This document shows, in pieces, positions 23,906 to 32,289 of a stretch of 64,000 nucleotides of DNA (position 1 is the stretch's first letter; every line of letters begins with the position of its first letter). The position numbers were made by a program, and so were the translations under genes. The notes beneath the pieces were generated by a model, which worked only from the letters and a program-made list of their open reading frames with translations, was not told where the DNA came from and did no database searches. The stretch lies in assembly GCF_051414035.1 (NCBI RefSeq), contig NZ_JBLKNW010000002.1:806001-870000 (forward strand), given 5' to 3'. This DNA is from Halosimplex amylolyticum (GTDB taxonomy: Archaea; Halobacteriota; Halobacteria; Halobacteriales; Haloarculaceae).

Positions 23906-24577
23906 TCACGATTCCACGTAGTCCTCGTGACCGCTGGCGATCAGGTACTCTTCGAGCAGGGCGGGGAAGTTCTGGCCCTGTAGATACCGCAGGCCGAAGT
24001 CGTCGGCCCAGCCGACGATGCCCTGGTCTTCGGTGACCACCCCCGCTTCGAGTTCCCGCGCGAGGATCAGGAGGTCGAAGTCCTCGCGGGAGTCGAGGAC
24101 GCCCTGGCGGAGCGCCCGGCGGTACTCGTCGCGCAGGTCGGAGATGACCCGGTCGACCTCGGTCATGTGGTCGTGGTCCTCGACGGGGTCGCCGGTCGAC
24201 TGCTCGGCCTCGCGGACCGCCTTCTCGGCGACGCGGAGCCCGCGGTTCACCCGGTCGGACATCTCGTCGACGAACTGGTAGACGATGTGGGCGGGGATCT
24301 GCACCTCGTAGCGTGCGGGGGCCTTCGTGATGACCCACGTGTCGAGTTTCGCGAAGATCTCCTCGTCGACGTCGCGCTCGGCGAGCATCTGCGTCAGCTC
24401 CTCGTCGATGGTCGGCGGCATGTAACAGGAGATGTTCAGCGTCAGCTTCGCGTCCGCGATCAGGGTCAGCAGTTCGAGGCACGCGTCCTCCAGGTCCTGG
24501 CCCTCGTCGCGGATCTCCTCGGTGATGAACACCGACGTGTCGAGCACGAACCGCTGTTTGAGCGGCGAGTCCGCCAT
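23906..24577 (-). CDS. RNA ligase partner protein (PIN-fold, TIGR03875-like)
   Basis: The 223-residue protein opens KQRFVLDTSVFITEEIRDEG, with the first PIN-domain Asp at D13, and has EDFDLLILARELEAGVVTEDQGIVGWA near residues 165-191, giving further acidic residues of a nuclease-like site. The family is known as an RNA ligase partner because it is nearly always encoded beside the Pab1020-type RNA ligase; here that ligase is divergent, 328 bases away. Whether it cuts RNA, holds substrate or regulates the ligase is not established. A TATA box (GATTATTGAAC on this strand) lies about 27 bases upstream. Confidence 0.88.
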   Translation of the reverse strand: MADSPLKQRFVLDTSVFITEEIRDEGQDLEDACLELLTLIADAKLTLNISCYMPPTIDEELTQMLAERDVDEEIFAKLDTWVITKAPARYEVQIPAHIVYQFVDEMSDRVNRGLRVAEKAVREAEQSTGDPVEDHDHMTEVDRVISDLRDEYRRALRQGVLDSREDFDLLILARELEAGVVTEDQGIVGWADDFGLRYLQGQNFPALLEEYLIASGHEDYVES

Positions 24578-24597
24578 TGTCGAGTCCTACGCGTTTG

Positions 24598-24611
24598 GAG
24601 TTCAATAATCT
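24598..24611 (-). promoter_or_regulatory. TATA box of the RNA ligase partner gene
   Basis: GATTATTGAAC on the minus strand, about 27 bases before the ATG at 24577. Confidence 0.5.
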
Positions 24612-24641
24612 CCGGGGCCGCGCTTCGACGGTGGTCGGTTC

Positions 24642-24880
24642 GATCTGCGAATTGACCGCTGGCATTCGCGCGAGCGGAGCGAGCGCGATTCACTGTCAGA
24701 GCTCCGCTCTGACAATCCCTCGTTCGCTGGCGCTCACGAGGACACCGAATCCGAGCGAAGCGAGGATTCAGCCTTTTTCACCCATGTTTTTCGAGGAGTG
24801 GTGCCCGCAGCGAGCGGAGCGAGCGAGGACACCCGACGATGAAAAAGATGGCTGTACTGAGCGCCCGCCGCGGAGTCTAA
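24642..24880. repeat. Palindrome-rich repeat cluster (copy 2, inverted) between the divergent RNA ligase genes
   Basis: The segment ending at about 24727 is the reverse complement of the segment starting at about 18296: GGCATTCGCGCGAGCGGAGC, TGTCAGAG-CTCCG-CTCTGACA and TCGTTCGC all recur in inverted order with about one change over 69 bases. Beyond it are further hairpins: GAATCC-GAGCGAAGCGA-GGATTC near 24750-24772 and CTTTTTCACC against GATGAAAAAG near 24774 and 24840. The whole divergent promoter region is built from such elements. Confidence 0.85.
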
Positions 24881-24905
24881 ACGCCTGGCGCTCGAACGAC
24901 AGATC

Positions 24906-26033
24906 ATGGGCCCCGACTGGGCCGCCGTCTTCGGCGTCGCGGACGCGGACGACCTCTTCGAGCACTTCCAGGCGGAGCGCTACCGCGGGCGCGAGTACCG
25001 CTACCTGCCCGACGGGCGCCACGGCGTCGAACGGGGGACGGTCATCCTCGGCGACGCCGTCGTCCGCGGGTTCCCCTCCATCCCGCGCGTGCTCGTCCTC
25101 GACCCCGGGGTCCCCGAGTACTTCGACGGCCCCGTCGCGGTCGAGGAGAAACTCGACGGCTACAACGTCCGCGTCGCCGACGTGGACGCGGGCGACTGGG
25201 CGGAACTCGGTCCGCTGGCGTTCACCCGGAGCGGGCACGTCTGTCGCTACACGTCCGAGACCGTCCGCGAGCGCTACCCGCTGGCCGACTTCTTCGACGA
25301 CCACTCGGACCTGCAGGTGTGCGGCGAACTCGTCGGGCCGGAGAACCCCTACACGGCACACGACTACGGGGAGGTCGACTCGGTGGCCTTCCGCGTCTTC
25401 GACCTGCGCGACCGGGAGACGGGCGACCCGCTCCCGGTGGCCGAGCGGCGCGCGCTCTGCGAGGAGTACGGCCTCGAACAGGTCCGGTCGTTCGGCACGT
25501 ACGACCCCGCGGGCGCGGTGGCCGCGGTCGGCGACGCTATCGACGAACTCGACGAGCGGGGACGGGAGGGCGTCGTCCTCGCCTCCGCGGACGGCGAGCG
25601 ACGATTGAAGTACACTACCTCCGCTATCCACCGCTCGGACCTCGAACACGCGTTCGCGCTCCCGTTCGACTACGGCCGGGAGTTCCTCTTCTCGCGGGTG
25701 ATCCGCGAGGTGTTCCAGGCGGTCGAGCGCGACGAGGACGCCGAGGCGGTTCGCGAGCGCGCCCGGGCCCTCGGCGAGTCGATCCTCCTACCGGCGGTCG
25801 AGACGGTCCGCGCGGTCGAGCGGGGCGACCCAGTCGGCGACGAACACGTCGTCCGCGGCGACCCCGAAGTCCTCGACCACCTGTTCGCGCAGTTTCGCGA
25901 CCAGGGACTCGAACTCGACGTCCGGGACGACCGACGCGAGGGCGACGAGCGCGTCGTCGAATTCGTCAAACTCGCCAGCGCGACGCGGGACAAGACCGAG
26001 TACTACCTCGACGGCGGTACTATCGACGAGTGA
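24906..26033 (+). CDS. ATP-dependent RNA ligase (Pab1020/Rnl3 family)
   Basis: The 375-residue protein is a nucleotidyltransferase-fold RNA ligase of the archaeal homodimeric type. Motif I is VEEKLDGYNVR with adenylated Lys K82; later motifs include VCGELVGPENPY (~139-150), DLRDRETG, EGVVLASADGERRLKY (~219-234) and a helical C-terminal dimerisation domain containing FLFSRVIREVFQAVE. The enzyme joins 5'-phosphate and 3'-OH RNA ends and can circularise RNA in Pyrococcus and Methanothermobacter relatives. It is divergent from its PIN-fold partner gene. The start at 24906 follows a weak TATA-like GTCTAAAC. Confidence 0.92.
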   Translation: MGPDWAAVFGVADADDLFEHFQAERYRGREYRYLPDGRHGVERGTVILGDAVVRGFPSIPRVLVLDPGVPEYFDGPVAVEEKLDGYNVRVADVDAGDWAELGPLAFTRSGHVCRYTSETVRERYPLADFFDDHSDLQVCGELVGPENPYTAHDYGEVDSVAFRVFDLRDRETGDPLPVAERRALCEEYGLEQVRSFGTYDPAGAVAAVGDAIDELDERGREGVVLASADGERRLKYTTSAIHRSDLEHAFALPFDYGREFLFSRVIREVFQAVERDEDAEAVRERARALGESILLPAVETVRAVERGDPVGDEHVVRGDPEVLDHLFAQFRDQGLELDVRDDRREGDERVVEFVKLASATRDKTEYYLDGGTIDE

Positions 26034-26067
26034 ATCGCGCCGAGTGCGCGGCGGTCCGGCCCGCCGC

Positions 26068-26217
26068 TCACCCGATCACCGGTTCGAGTTCCGACTCGTA
26101 ACACGACCGGCAGACGTACCGGTCGAATGTCCCGGCGTCGCTCTGCGTGTTGACGATCAGGTGGACGGTTTCGCTGAACGGCACCCGCTCGCCGCAGATA
26201 CCACACTCTTCGGGCAC
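26068..26217 (-). CDS. 49-residue zinc-finger microprotein with two CxxC motifs
   Basis: On the minus strand a GTG at 26215-26217 opens a 49-residue frame ending with TGA at 26068-26070. It encodes MPEECGICGERVPFSETV, a middle strand region and FDRYVCRSCYESELEPVIG. The paired CGIC and CRSC motifs, spaced about 28 residues apart, form a treble-clef or rubredoxin-knuckle zinc site. Haloarchaea have many such one-domain zinc proteins under 70 residues. Protein-like features (acidic, balanced composition, correct stop) and its fit in the gap between the RNA ligase and helicase genes support it. Function unknown; a regulatory or RNA-binding role is possible. Confidence 0.75.
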   Translation of the reverse strand: MPEECGICGERVPFSETVHLIVNTQSDAGTFDRYVCRSCYESELEPVIG

Positions 26218-26299
26218 GGTCGCTCTCCGTGTGAATTGGTCACGCACCGCAAAGAAGGTGTGGGTCGGAGTGCTGCCCGACCGGCGCGGTGTCGCCCGC

Positions 26300-28156
26300 T
26301 CAGTCGGCGGCGACGGCGTCGTCGACTTCCTGTGCGTCGGCGATGACGTCGTCGATGGAGTCGCCCGTCGGCTCGTTGTTGAGGAGCACGTCGATGGGGA
26401 GCGTGGGGGCGCCGTCGACGAGGTTCTCCATGATGATCAGCCGCTCGCGGGCGCGGGACATCCCGACGTAGAACACGCGCCGTTCGTTGTCGGTGAGGGT
26501 GGGGACCGGCGAGGTGTGCTTGGTGAACTCCTCGTCGCCGGGGACCTCCCGGTCGGACTGGTCGACCGTCGCGGCCATCTGCTCGACGACCTTCTCGGTC
26601 AGGTCCGTCGCGACGAAGACGTGGTCGGCCTCGCGACCCTTCGCGCTGTGGATGGTGCCGACGCGGACGCGGTCGGTCTGCATCCCCGCGTACTCGCCGC
26701 CGAAGTACGCCTCGACGCTGCGCTCCTGGAAGCTCGTCACCTTCCGGAGCATGTCGGCGGCCGCGCGCGGGTCCGGCACGAAGGGCGCGAAGTCGCGGAT
26801 CGTCTCGGGCTCGACCGAGAGCTCTTCGAGGTCCTCGACGTCGGACGCCTCCTCCATCTCGTCGAGCTCGTCGAACAGCTCGTCGCGCTCGCTCGTCCCG
26901 AAGGCGGAGTCGGCGAGCATGTCGGCCAGGCGGCGAGCCTGCAGGCCAGTGACCGGTTCGTCCTCGTCGAGCGCCTCGATGGCCTCGACGTACTGGGTGA
27001 GCCGGTCGGTCCACATCCGCTGGTCGGTCAGGCAAGTGAAGGGGATCCCCTCGTCGATAAACTCGTCGATGAACTGGAACATCTGGTAGCGCGCGCGGAA
27101 GAGGATCATCGCGGTGCCCTCCTCGTCCTGTTCGATCGTCCGCCGGACGTTGCGGACGAGGTCGATCATCGAGGGGTTCTTGACGCCTTCGACGCGGCCG
27201 CCCTCCTTGCGCGGGTTGAGGTCTTTCTCCTGGCGCTTCTCGATGTGGCTGACCTCCCGGTTGACCACGTTGAGGATGCGCGAGGGCAGGCGGTAGGAGT
27301 TGGGCAGGATGTTGTCGTCGGTGACCTGCTCCTCCAGCAGGAGATCGGGGTCGGCCCCCTGCCAGGCGTAGACGACCTGGTCGTCGTCGCCGGCGATGAG
27401 GACCGTCTCCATGTGGGGGCGCCACTCCTGGTAGACGTCGTACTGCAGGGTCGTGATGTCCTGGAACTCGTCGATGACGAGGTAGTCGACGCTGGGCAGC
27501 AGCGACCGCTGGGCGACGCGTTCGAGCATGTCGGCGAAGCCGACGACGTCGTGTTCGCCCTTGTACTGGCGCCACGCCCGGATCGTCTCGGGGACGCTGA
27601 TGCGGTCGTCGTCGGACGGCCAGGTCGGCGTGTACTTGTTGCCGGTCTGGGCGTTCTCGTCGATGTCAGGCGGGAGCCGCACGACCTCGTCGTCCCACTT
27701 GAACGGGACGTCGTACCAGTCGGCCACGTCGCGGCGGGTCCGCTGGAGCCACTGGCTGGTCGCGATGATCTTGTTCCCGATTGTCGTCGAACGGGCCGAC
27801 CGGCGCCGCGACCCCTCGTACTCGTCCTCGTACTCGATACCGAACTCGTCGCAAAAGTCCTCCTTGTCGGACTCGCCCACGACGTCTCCCCGCGAGAGGT
27901 TGAGCAGTTCGTAGGCCTTCGCGTGCATGGTGCAGACGTTCCCCTTGAGCGCTCGCGGCGACTCCCCCAGTCGCTCTGCGAGACGCTCGCGGATCTCCGC
28001 TGCGGCCGCTCGCGTGTAGGAGACCACCAGGACGTCGCGGAACTCCACGTCGTCGTTCTCTTCGAGCAGGGTCTCGACCCTGTCGAGCAGTGCCGTCGTC
28101 TTCCCGCTCCCGGGACCACCAAACAGGCGCGTCACCTGGGTGGACGCTTCAGTCAT
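26300..28156 (-). CDS. UvrD/Rep-type superfamily 1 DNA helicase
   Basis: The 618-residue protein has the SF1A helicase motifs in order: Walker A FGGPGSGKTTALL (11-23), VVSYTRAAAAEI (~45-56), TMHAKAYELL, Walker B LVIDEFQDITTLQ near residue 235, IAGDDDQVVYAWQGADP, LPNSYRLPSRIL, VGTIHSAKGREADHVFV near 505 and FYVGMSRARERL. It unwinds DNA 3'-5' using ATP, probably in repair or recombination. It is shorter than bacterial UvrD (~720) and lacks a visible nuclease domain. I chose the ATG at 28156 (MTEASTQV) because motif I then sits at the usual distance from the start. It is probably monocistronic. Confidence 0.92.
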   Translation of the reverse strand: MTEASTQVTRLFGGPGSGKTTALLDRVETLLEENDDVEFRDVLVVSYTRAAAAEIRERLAERLGESPRALKGNVCTMHAKAYELLNLSRGDVVGESDKEDFCDEFGIEYEDEYEGSRRRSARSTTIGNKIIATSQWLQRTRRDVADWYDVPFKWDDEVVRLPPDIDENAQTGNKYTPTWPSDDDRISVPETIRAWRQYKGEHDVVGFADMLERVAQRSLLPSVDYLVIDEFQDITTLQYDVYQEWRPHMETVLIAGDDDQVVYAWQGADPDLLLEEQVTDDNILPNSYRLPSRILNVVNREVSHIEKRQEKDLNPRKEGGRVEGVKNPSMIDLVRNVRRTIEQDEEGTAMILFRARYQMFQFIDEFIDEGIPFTCLTDQRMWTDRLTQYVEAIEALDEDEPVTGLQARRLADMLADSAFGTSERDELFDELDEMEEASDVEDLEELSVEPETIRDFAPFVPDPRAAADMLRKVTSFQERSVEAYFGGEYAGMQTDRVRVGTIHSAKGREADHVFVATDLTEKVVEQMAATVDQSDREVPGDEEFTKHTSPVPTLTDNERRVFYVGMSRARERLIIMENLVDGAPTLPIDVLLNNEPTGDSIDDVIADAQEVDDAVAAD

Positions 28157-28258
28157 TGGCCCACGAAAGGGGCTACACACGCATAAACGACGTGGGTTGA
28201 CGACGGCGGGAAACCGCACGACCGGTTCCGTGCCGGCGACACCCGTTGCTCGACCCGC

Positions 28259-28558
28259 TCAGTCCCGATACAGCGAGATGTACAGCATCGTGAAACCGAT
28301 GATGAAAGGGATCGACTCGGTCATCTGGAAGAACAGCCGGACGGTCTCGGTGGCCTCGCGAGCGCCGATCTGTGCGATCACCGTGCTCGCGACGCCCATG
28401 CTGATGAACGCGAATCCCATGAACGCGTACTGCAGCCGCTCGGAGGGCCGCTGTCGATACGCCTGGAAGCTGATCAGCGTGATTCCGAGCGAGAGCCCGA
28501 ACACCGCCATCCGCATCAGCGCCAGTATCCCCCGCATCACCGCGACGACTTCTACCAT
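28259..28558 (-). CDS. Small membrane protein downstream of a wHTH regulator (DUF7521-like)
   Basis: The 99-residue protein has three predicted membrane helices: about residues 8-30 (ALMRMAVFGLSLGITLISF), 43-65 (LQYAFMGFAFISMGVASTVIA) and 78-96. Short basic loops lie between them (YRQRPSER). Haloarchaeal three-helix proteins of this type are often found beside winged-helix regulators, as here with the gene at 28749; the DUF7521 label is from memory. A TATA box (ACTATATG on the minus strand) about 35-40 bases upstream suggests its own promoter. It may be a sensor or anchor for the regulator. Function unknown. Confidence 0.75.
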   Translation of the reverse strand: MVEVVAVMRGILALMRMAVFGLSLGITLISFQAYRQRPSERLQYAFMGFAFISMGVASTVIAQIGAREATETVRLFFQMTESIPFIIGFTMLYISLYRD

Positions 28559-28590
28559 TGTTCGCGTCGTCTGTCCGACAGCACGGTCTC

Positions 28591-28600
28591 ACATATAGTT
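28591..28600 (-). promoter_or_regulatory. TATA box of the small membrane protein gene
   Basis: AACTATATGT on the minus strand, about 35-40 bases before the ATG at 28558. Confidence 0.5.
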
Positions 28601-28748
28601 TCGCCGGTCCCGTCCGGGGGTCGTCCCGTGATTCGGTCCGCTCGACGGGCACTCTCGTCGGCGGGCTGTTCGGCCGCTATCGCGCGACGGGGATCGGGGT
28701 CGAACGACGGGACCGCGTCCCGGTCGGACCGCCGCCGTCGATGCCGCG

Positions 28749-29099
28749 TCACTCGGGGTTGAGGTCGTCCCAGAGCTGGCTGAACCGGTCGGGGAGGTTC
28801 TCCTCGCGGTAGATGCGCACCTTGTACTCGTCGTCCTCGAGGGAGATGACCGTCGATTCGAAGTTAGACTCGTAGACCTTGTAGTGGTTGCCGTCGTCGG
28901 CAACCAGCGTCTGGTCTTTCACGAGGTCGTACTGACTGAGCATCTCGATGCGGCGGTAGACTGTCGGCAGCGACAGGTCACACTCTTCGCTCAGGTCCTT
29001 CGCCGACCGGGGCTCGCGACTGATCGCGGCGAGCACCCGGCGGGCGTGTTCGTCGCCGATGGTGTCGAGTATCTCCTCGATGGCCCGTTCGTCGTCCAC
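28749..29099 (-). CDS. Winged helix-turn-helix transcriptional regulator (ArsR-like)
   Basis: The 116-residue protein reads DDERAIEEILDTIGDEHARR, then ILxAxSREPRSAKDLSEEC-like helices, with the recognition helix LPTVYRRIEMLSQYDLVK near residues 42-60 and a wing VADDGNHYKVYESNFESTVI. The C-terminal half is beta-rich and may be a dimer or ligand part. I chose the GTG at 29099, because the longer frame to 29285 translates GC-rich non-coding DNA and because a TATA box (CTATGTAAGA) sits about 25-30 bases before 29099, giving a leaderless message. It lies upstream of the small membrane protein gene on the same strand. Confidence 0.82.
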   Translation of the reverse strand: MDDERAIEEILDTIGDEHARRVLAAISREPRSAKDLSEECDLSLPTVYRRIEMLSQYDLVKDQTLVADDGNHYKVYESNFESTVISLEDDEYKVRIYREENLPDRFSQLWDDLNPE

Positions 29100-29120
29100 T
29101 ACCGGTTTGATCTCTCGACC

Positions 29121-29130
29121 TCTTACATAG
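29121..29130 (-). promoter_or_regulatory. TATA box of the winged-helix regulator
   Basis: CTATGTAAGA on the minus strand, about 25-30 bases before the GTG at 29099; it decides that start codon. Confidence 0.5.
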
Positions 29131-29159
29131 GCCTTTCGAGCGTCGGCTCTTTCAGCCTC

Positions 29160-29706
29160 AGAAAACGCGCCTGCCCCATTATGTGAATGCCCCCAGTAGC
29201 GTCGAGTGCGGACCAAGTGCGGGCCCGGCGAACCCCGATCGCACCGTGCGCATCCGTGTGTGCCAGTGGTGGGGTGTGGGTTCACCCGGTTCGCGGTGGG
29301 AGCCCAGACCAGCGCCCTCGCGGCGTTCGGTGCTCCCCCGCGGACCGGCCGGGGTCACCGGGCTCGCATGCGGTCCTCGCCGGCACGAGCGCGTTGCCGG
29401 AGGTCGTTCCCGGCGCATTCCCCCCAAACGCGTCATCCCCCCGACGCGGCCCCGGGAACGAACGGGTCCCCCGACCCGCCGGTTATCCCCCTTACCGGCC
29501 TCCGTTGCCCGCTTTCCGGTGGACTTCCCCCCCTATTCCCCCCAACGTTCCCCCTTTCCGTGCAGTGTAACCGCTCGTGAGACGGGTGTCTCCCGAGATT
29601 CCGACGTTTTGCGAGCTATCGATCGCGTCGGTGGAGTCCGCAGCTCGGCAGAACTTCGACGCTGTCGCTCCCCACACTCGGTCTCGAAAAAATCGGTCGT
29701 CGCGCG
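29160..29706. other. 550-base non-coding region with a cluster of C-runs (G-runs on the minus strand)
   Basis: No convincing gene is seen here. Between about 29419 and 29555 there are seven runs of five to seven C in roughly 135 bases, including CCCCCC near 29420 and 29437 and CCCCCCC near 29527. The plus strand of this stretch is almost free of G-runs, while the minus strand could form several G-quadruplexes. The left part (29180-29410) is G+C-rich with no repeats that I can name. It could be an untranslated leader or tail, or an unrecognised RNA gene. Confidence 0.6.
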
Positions 29707-29883
29707 TTACGCCGGGTCCCAGCCGCATACCGAGCACTCTGTGGCGGCCGAGTCGTGCAGTCCCCCGCAGTCGGGACACTGCTTCTTGTTATAGTTCTCT
29801 TCCCAGCCCGTCGCCTCGACGTCGTGTCCACGATCGGTCAGAAACTCGTCGAACATGTCGTCGGTGCTCGGTGCGGACGCCAT
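29707..29883 (-). CDS. HVO_0416-like zinc-finger microprotein
   Basis: The 58-residue protein begins MASAPSTDDMFDEFLTDRG, has EATGWEENYNKKQCPDCGGL near residues 27-46 and ends TECSVCGWDPA. The CPDC and CSVC pairs form a zinc ribbon. The arrangement matches the haloarchaeal HVO_0416 family as I recall it. I chose the ATG at 29883 over a GTG/ATG farther up because a TATA-like CTATATGC lies at about 29909-29916 on this strand, about 27 bases upstream. The gene is divergent from the PQQ-propeller lipoprotein. Function unknown; such microproteins often act in stress adaptation or biofilm regulation. Confidence 0.85.
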   Translation of the reverse strand: MASAPSTDDMFDEFLTDRGHDVEATGWEENYNKKQCPDCGGLHDSAATECSVCGWDPA

Positions 29884-29906
29884 ACATGCTACGGTATACC
29901 ACACCA

Positions 29907-29917
29907 GCATATAGGTC
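29907..29917 (-). promoter_or_regulatory. TATA box of the HVO_0416-like gene
   Basis: CTATATGC on the minus strand, about 27 bases before the ATG at 29883. Confidence 0.45.
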
Positions 29918-30017
29918 TATTGGTGTGCGAAACATTTGCACGGTTTCCCGGCTCGATCGCGAGACGGCGAGCGGGCCGCTCGCGCGCCGTGAGCGGCTCG
30001 AACGAACCCCAGAACAT

Positions 30018-31373
30018 ATGAACCAGTTCACCGATACCTCGGCCATGGCACGGAAGCGGGCGAGTCGCCGCCAGTTCCTGGCGGCAGCGCTGGGCGCGTC
30101 GACCGTCGGGTTGAGCGGGTGCGGTTCCGACGACGGTGGGACGGCGACGCCAGGGGACGACCGAGCGGGGACAGGCACACCGATCGACGGCGGCACCGAC
30201 ACGGCGACGCCGACGGAGGCGCCGACGGCGACGCGCGAACCGACGGACACGCCGACCGAGCGGCCGACGGACACGCCGGAACCGACAGACACGCCGACGG
30301 CCACGCCGGGCGCGGAGTCGTTCGCGTCGTGGCCGACGTTCATGCGGAACAACGGCCACTGGGGACACCACCCCGACGCGCGCGGCCCGCACGACGGCGT
30401 CTCGGTCGACTGGAAGCGGTCGTTCGACCAGGACCAGATCAACGCCACGCCGGTGCTCGCCGACGGGACGCTGTACGTCGGTGCGGGCGGTGCGGGGGAC
30501 TCGGACGGCTCCTTCCACGCGCTCGACCCGGTCACGGGAGAGACGAAGTGGTCGAAAGACACCGATTCCCCCGTCACAAGCGCCGCGGCGGTCGGGAGCG
30601 GCTTCGTCTACCTCGGCACCTCCGGCGGCGTCCTCTACGCGCTCCAGCCCGACGACGGGTCGGAGTTCTGGGACTACGACCTCACCTCGACCGAGGCCTT
30701 CACCGCGCCGGTCGTCGACGACAGGAACGTCTACGTCGGATCGACCGGCAGCCGCGTCTACAACTTCGACGGTCTCGACAGCACGCAGAAGTGGAACCAG
30801 GACACCTACGGCGCCATCACCGCGTCGCCAGTCTTCGCCGACGGCATGATCTACGTGCCGAGCGCCGACCACGACCTCTGGGCCGTGACCCCCTCGGGCA
30901 GCGTCGAGTGGCGCAACACCCAGGGCGGCAGCGTCAACGGCGTCGCCTACCGCGACCGGCGACTCTACGTGACCAGCGAGGACGGGACACTCTCGCAGGT
31001 CAACACCCGCGGGAGCACCGACTGGGAGACGTCGCTCGGTGCCGGGATCGCGAGCACGCCCGCGGTCACCGACGAGCAGGTGTTCGTCGGGACGCGCGAC
31101 GGCACGCTCTACGCCGTCGCTCGCGGCGACGGGGTCGAGCGCTGGCGGTTCACCGACCCGACCGACGGCGTACTCGCGCCCCCCGTCGTCGCCGACGGCA
31201 CCGTCTACGTCGGGAGCCGCGACGGCTCGGTCTACGCCGTCGACACCGAGACCGGCGACGAGGAGTGGTCCTTCGAGACGGGCAACAACATCGACGAGGC
31301 GGCCCCCATCGTCGCCGGCGGTCGCGTCTACATCGGCAGCCAGGACGGCACCTTCTACGCGCTCAGCGAGTAA
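30018..31373 (+). CDS. Tat lipoprotein with PQQ-like beta-propeller repeats
   Basis: The 451-residue product has the twin-arginine signal ASRRQFLAAALGASTVGLSGC with lipobox LSGC at about residues 31-34, so it is anchored at the cell surface. A Thr/Pro/Asp-rich linker (about 36-100) of TDTPTERPTDTPEPTDTPT type follows; it is probably glycosylated. The rest is a beta-propeller with repeated blades VYVGxxDGxxYAxxxxTGxxxWxF, the PQQ/BamB-like WD pattern (for example VYVGSRDGSVYAVDTETGDE). The protein may bind cell-wall polymers or act as a scaffold; it shows no quinoprotein dehydrogenase active site. The start could also be the second ATG at 30045. It is monocistronic. Confidence 0.88.
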   Translation: MNQFTDTSAMARKRASRRQFLAAALGASTVGLSGCGSDDGGTATPGDDRAGTGTPIDGGTDTATPTEAPTATREPTDTPTERPTDTPEPTDTPTATPGAESFASWPTFMRNNGHWGHHPDARGPHDGVSVDWKRSFDQDQINATPVLADGTLYVGAGGAGDSDGSFHALDPVTGETKWSKDTDSPVTSAAAVGSGFVYLGTSGGVLYALQPDDGSEFWDYDLTSTEAFTAPVVDDRNVYVGSTGSRVYNFDGLDSTQKWNQDTYGAITASPVFADGMIYVPSADHDLWAVTPSGSVEWRNTQGGSVNGVAYRDRRLYVTSEDGTLSQVNTRGSTDWETSLGAGIASTPAVTDEQVFVGTRDGTLYAVARGDGVERWRFTDPTDGVLAPPVVADGTVYVGSRDGSVYAVDTETGDEEWSFETGNNIDEAAPIVAGGRVYIGSQDGTFYALSE

Positions 31374-31420
31374 GTCCCCGCGTCGGGTTCCGGGGACCCA
31401 GTGGGCCCGGTTTCGACATC

Positions 31421-31777
31421 TCACCACACCGCACTGGCCAGCGCAGACCCGAGCCACACCGCAGCGAGCGCGCCGACCAGGTTGACGAGCGCGTTCGCCG
31501 CCGCACGCCGGCGCTCGCCCGTCTCGTAGAGCCGCACCGTCTCGAACGCGAACGTCGAGAACGTCGTGAACGCGCCGCAGAAGCCGGTCCCGACGGCGAG
31601 CGCGAGCGAGTCGCCGCTCGGCGCCGCGAGCACCGCGCCGAGCGCGAAACTTCCCAGCACGTTCACCGCCAGCGTGTCGCCCGTCCGCGCGTCGATGCGT
31701 TCGCCCAACAGGTGTCGGGCCAGCGCACCCGCGACCCCGCCCAGCCCGACGAGGACGAGCGGGTTCACGACAGCCAC
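31421..31777 (-). CDS. crcB: CrcB/Fluc fluoride channel subunit 1
   Basis: The 118-residue protein has four membrane helices and the Fluc signature GTGFCGAFTTFSTFAFE near residues 63-79, with Asn in VNVLGSFALG (~38-47) and the start LVGLGGVAGALARHLLG. Fluc proteins form dual-topology dimers that let F- leave the cell. Where two genes occur in tandem, the proteins form an antiparallel heterodimer; here this gene's GTG start overlaps the end of the other crcB gene by 13 bases, which favours a heterodimer. I saw no fluoride riboswitch upstream. Confidence 0.92.
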   Translation of the reverse strand: MAVVNPLVLVGLGGVAGALARHLLGERIDARTGDTLAVNVLGSFALGAVLAAPSGDSLALAVGTGFCGAFTTFSTFAFETVRLYETGERRRAAANALVNLVGALAAVWLGSALASAVW

Positions 31778-32157
31778 CTCGCGAGCCAGCGACCGCAGAG
31801 CACGCCGAGGATACCAAGCGCGTAGTTCGCCACCACGTTCGCGGCGGCCAGCACCGGCGCCTGCCCGCCGGCCAGCCCTGCGGTCTCGGCCGCGAACGTG
31901 CTGTAGGTCGTAAAGGAGGAGAGAAACCCGGTCCCGACGATCAGCCGCGTCTCCATGCTCAGCGCGTCGGCAAAGTGGCGTTCGTACAGCAAGACGCCGA
32001 GCGCGAAACTCCCCAGGGCGTTGGCCGCGAGCGTCCCCCAGGGGAAGGTGCCGGGGAGCGCGAGCGCGACCGAGTGTCGGGCCGCCGCGCCCGCGAACCC
32101 GCCGACCGCGATGAGGACGAGCGGCTCCAGCCGGGTCAGCGCGTGGTCGTCGAGCAT
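31765..32157 (-). CDS. crcB: CrcB/Fluc fluoride channel subunit 2
   Basis: The 130-residue partner of the gene at 31421 has four membrane helices. It starts MLDDHALTRLEPLVLIAVGG and carries GTGFLSSFTTYSTFAAE near residues 74-90 and ANALGSFALGVL. The two paralogues differ in loop charge: this one has RHFADALSMETR, the other APSGDSLA, consistent with opposite membrane orientations. The ATG at 32157 is the natural start; a longer frame upstream is repeat-free shadow. A TATA-like CTATATCGG on the minus strand near 32230 would give a leader of about 40 nucleotides for the pair. Confidence 0.9.
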   Translation of the reverse strand: MLDDHALTRLEPLVLIAVGGFAGAAARHSVALALPGTFPWGTLAANALGSFALGVLLYERHFADALSMETRLIVGTGFLSSFTTYSTFAAETAGLAGGQAPVLAAANVVANYALGILGVLCGRWLARWLS

Positions 32158-32289
32158 CCGTTTGCCAAGACCGACTACGCCGGGGTACTCGTGCGTTTCC
32201 GTTCGGCCGCGTCCCCGCCGACCCACCGATATAGATCCGATCGCCAAACCAGTGGATCGCCGCGCGCTCGTCCGTAAACCCTCGCGCGA

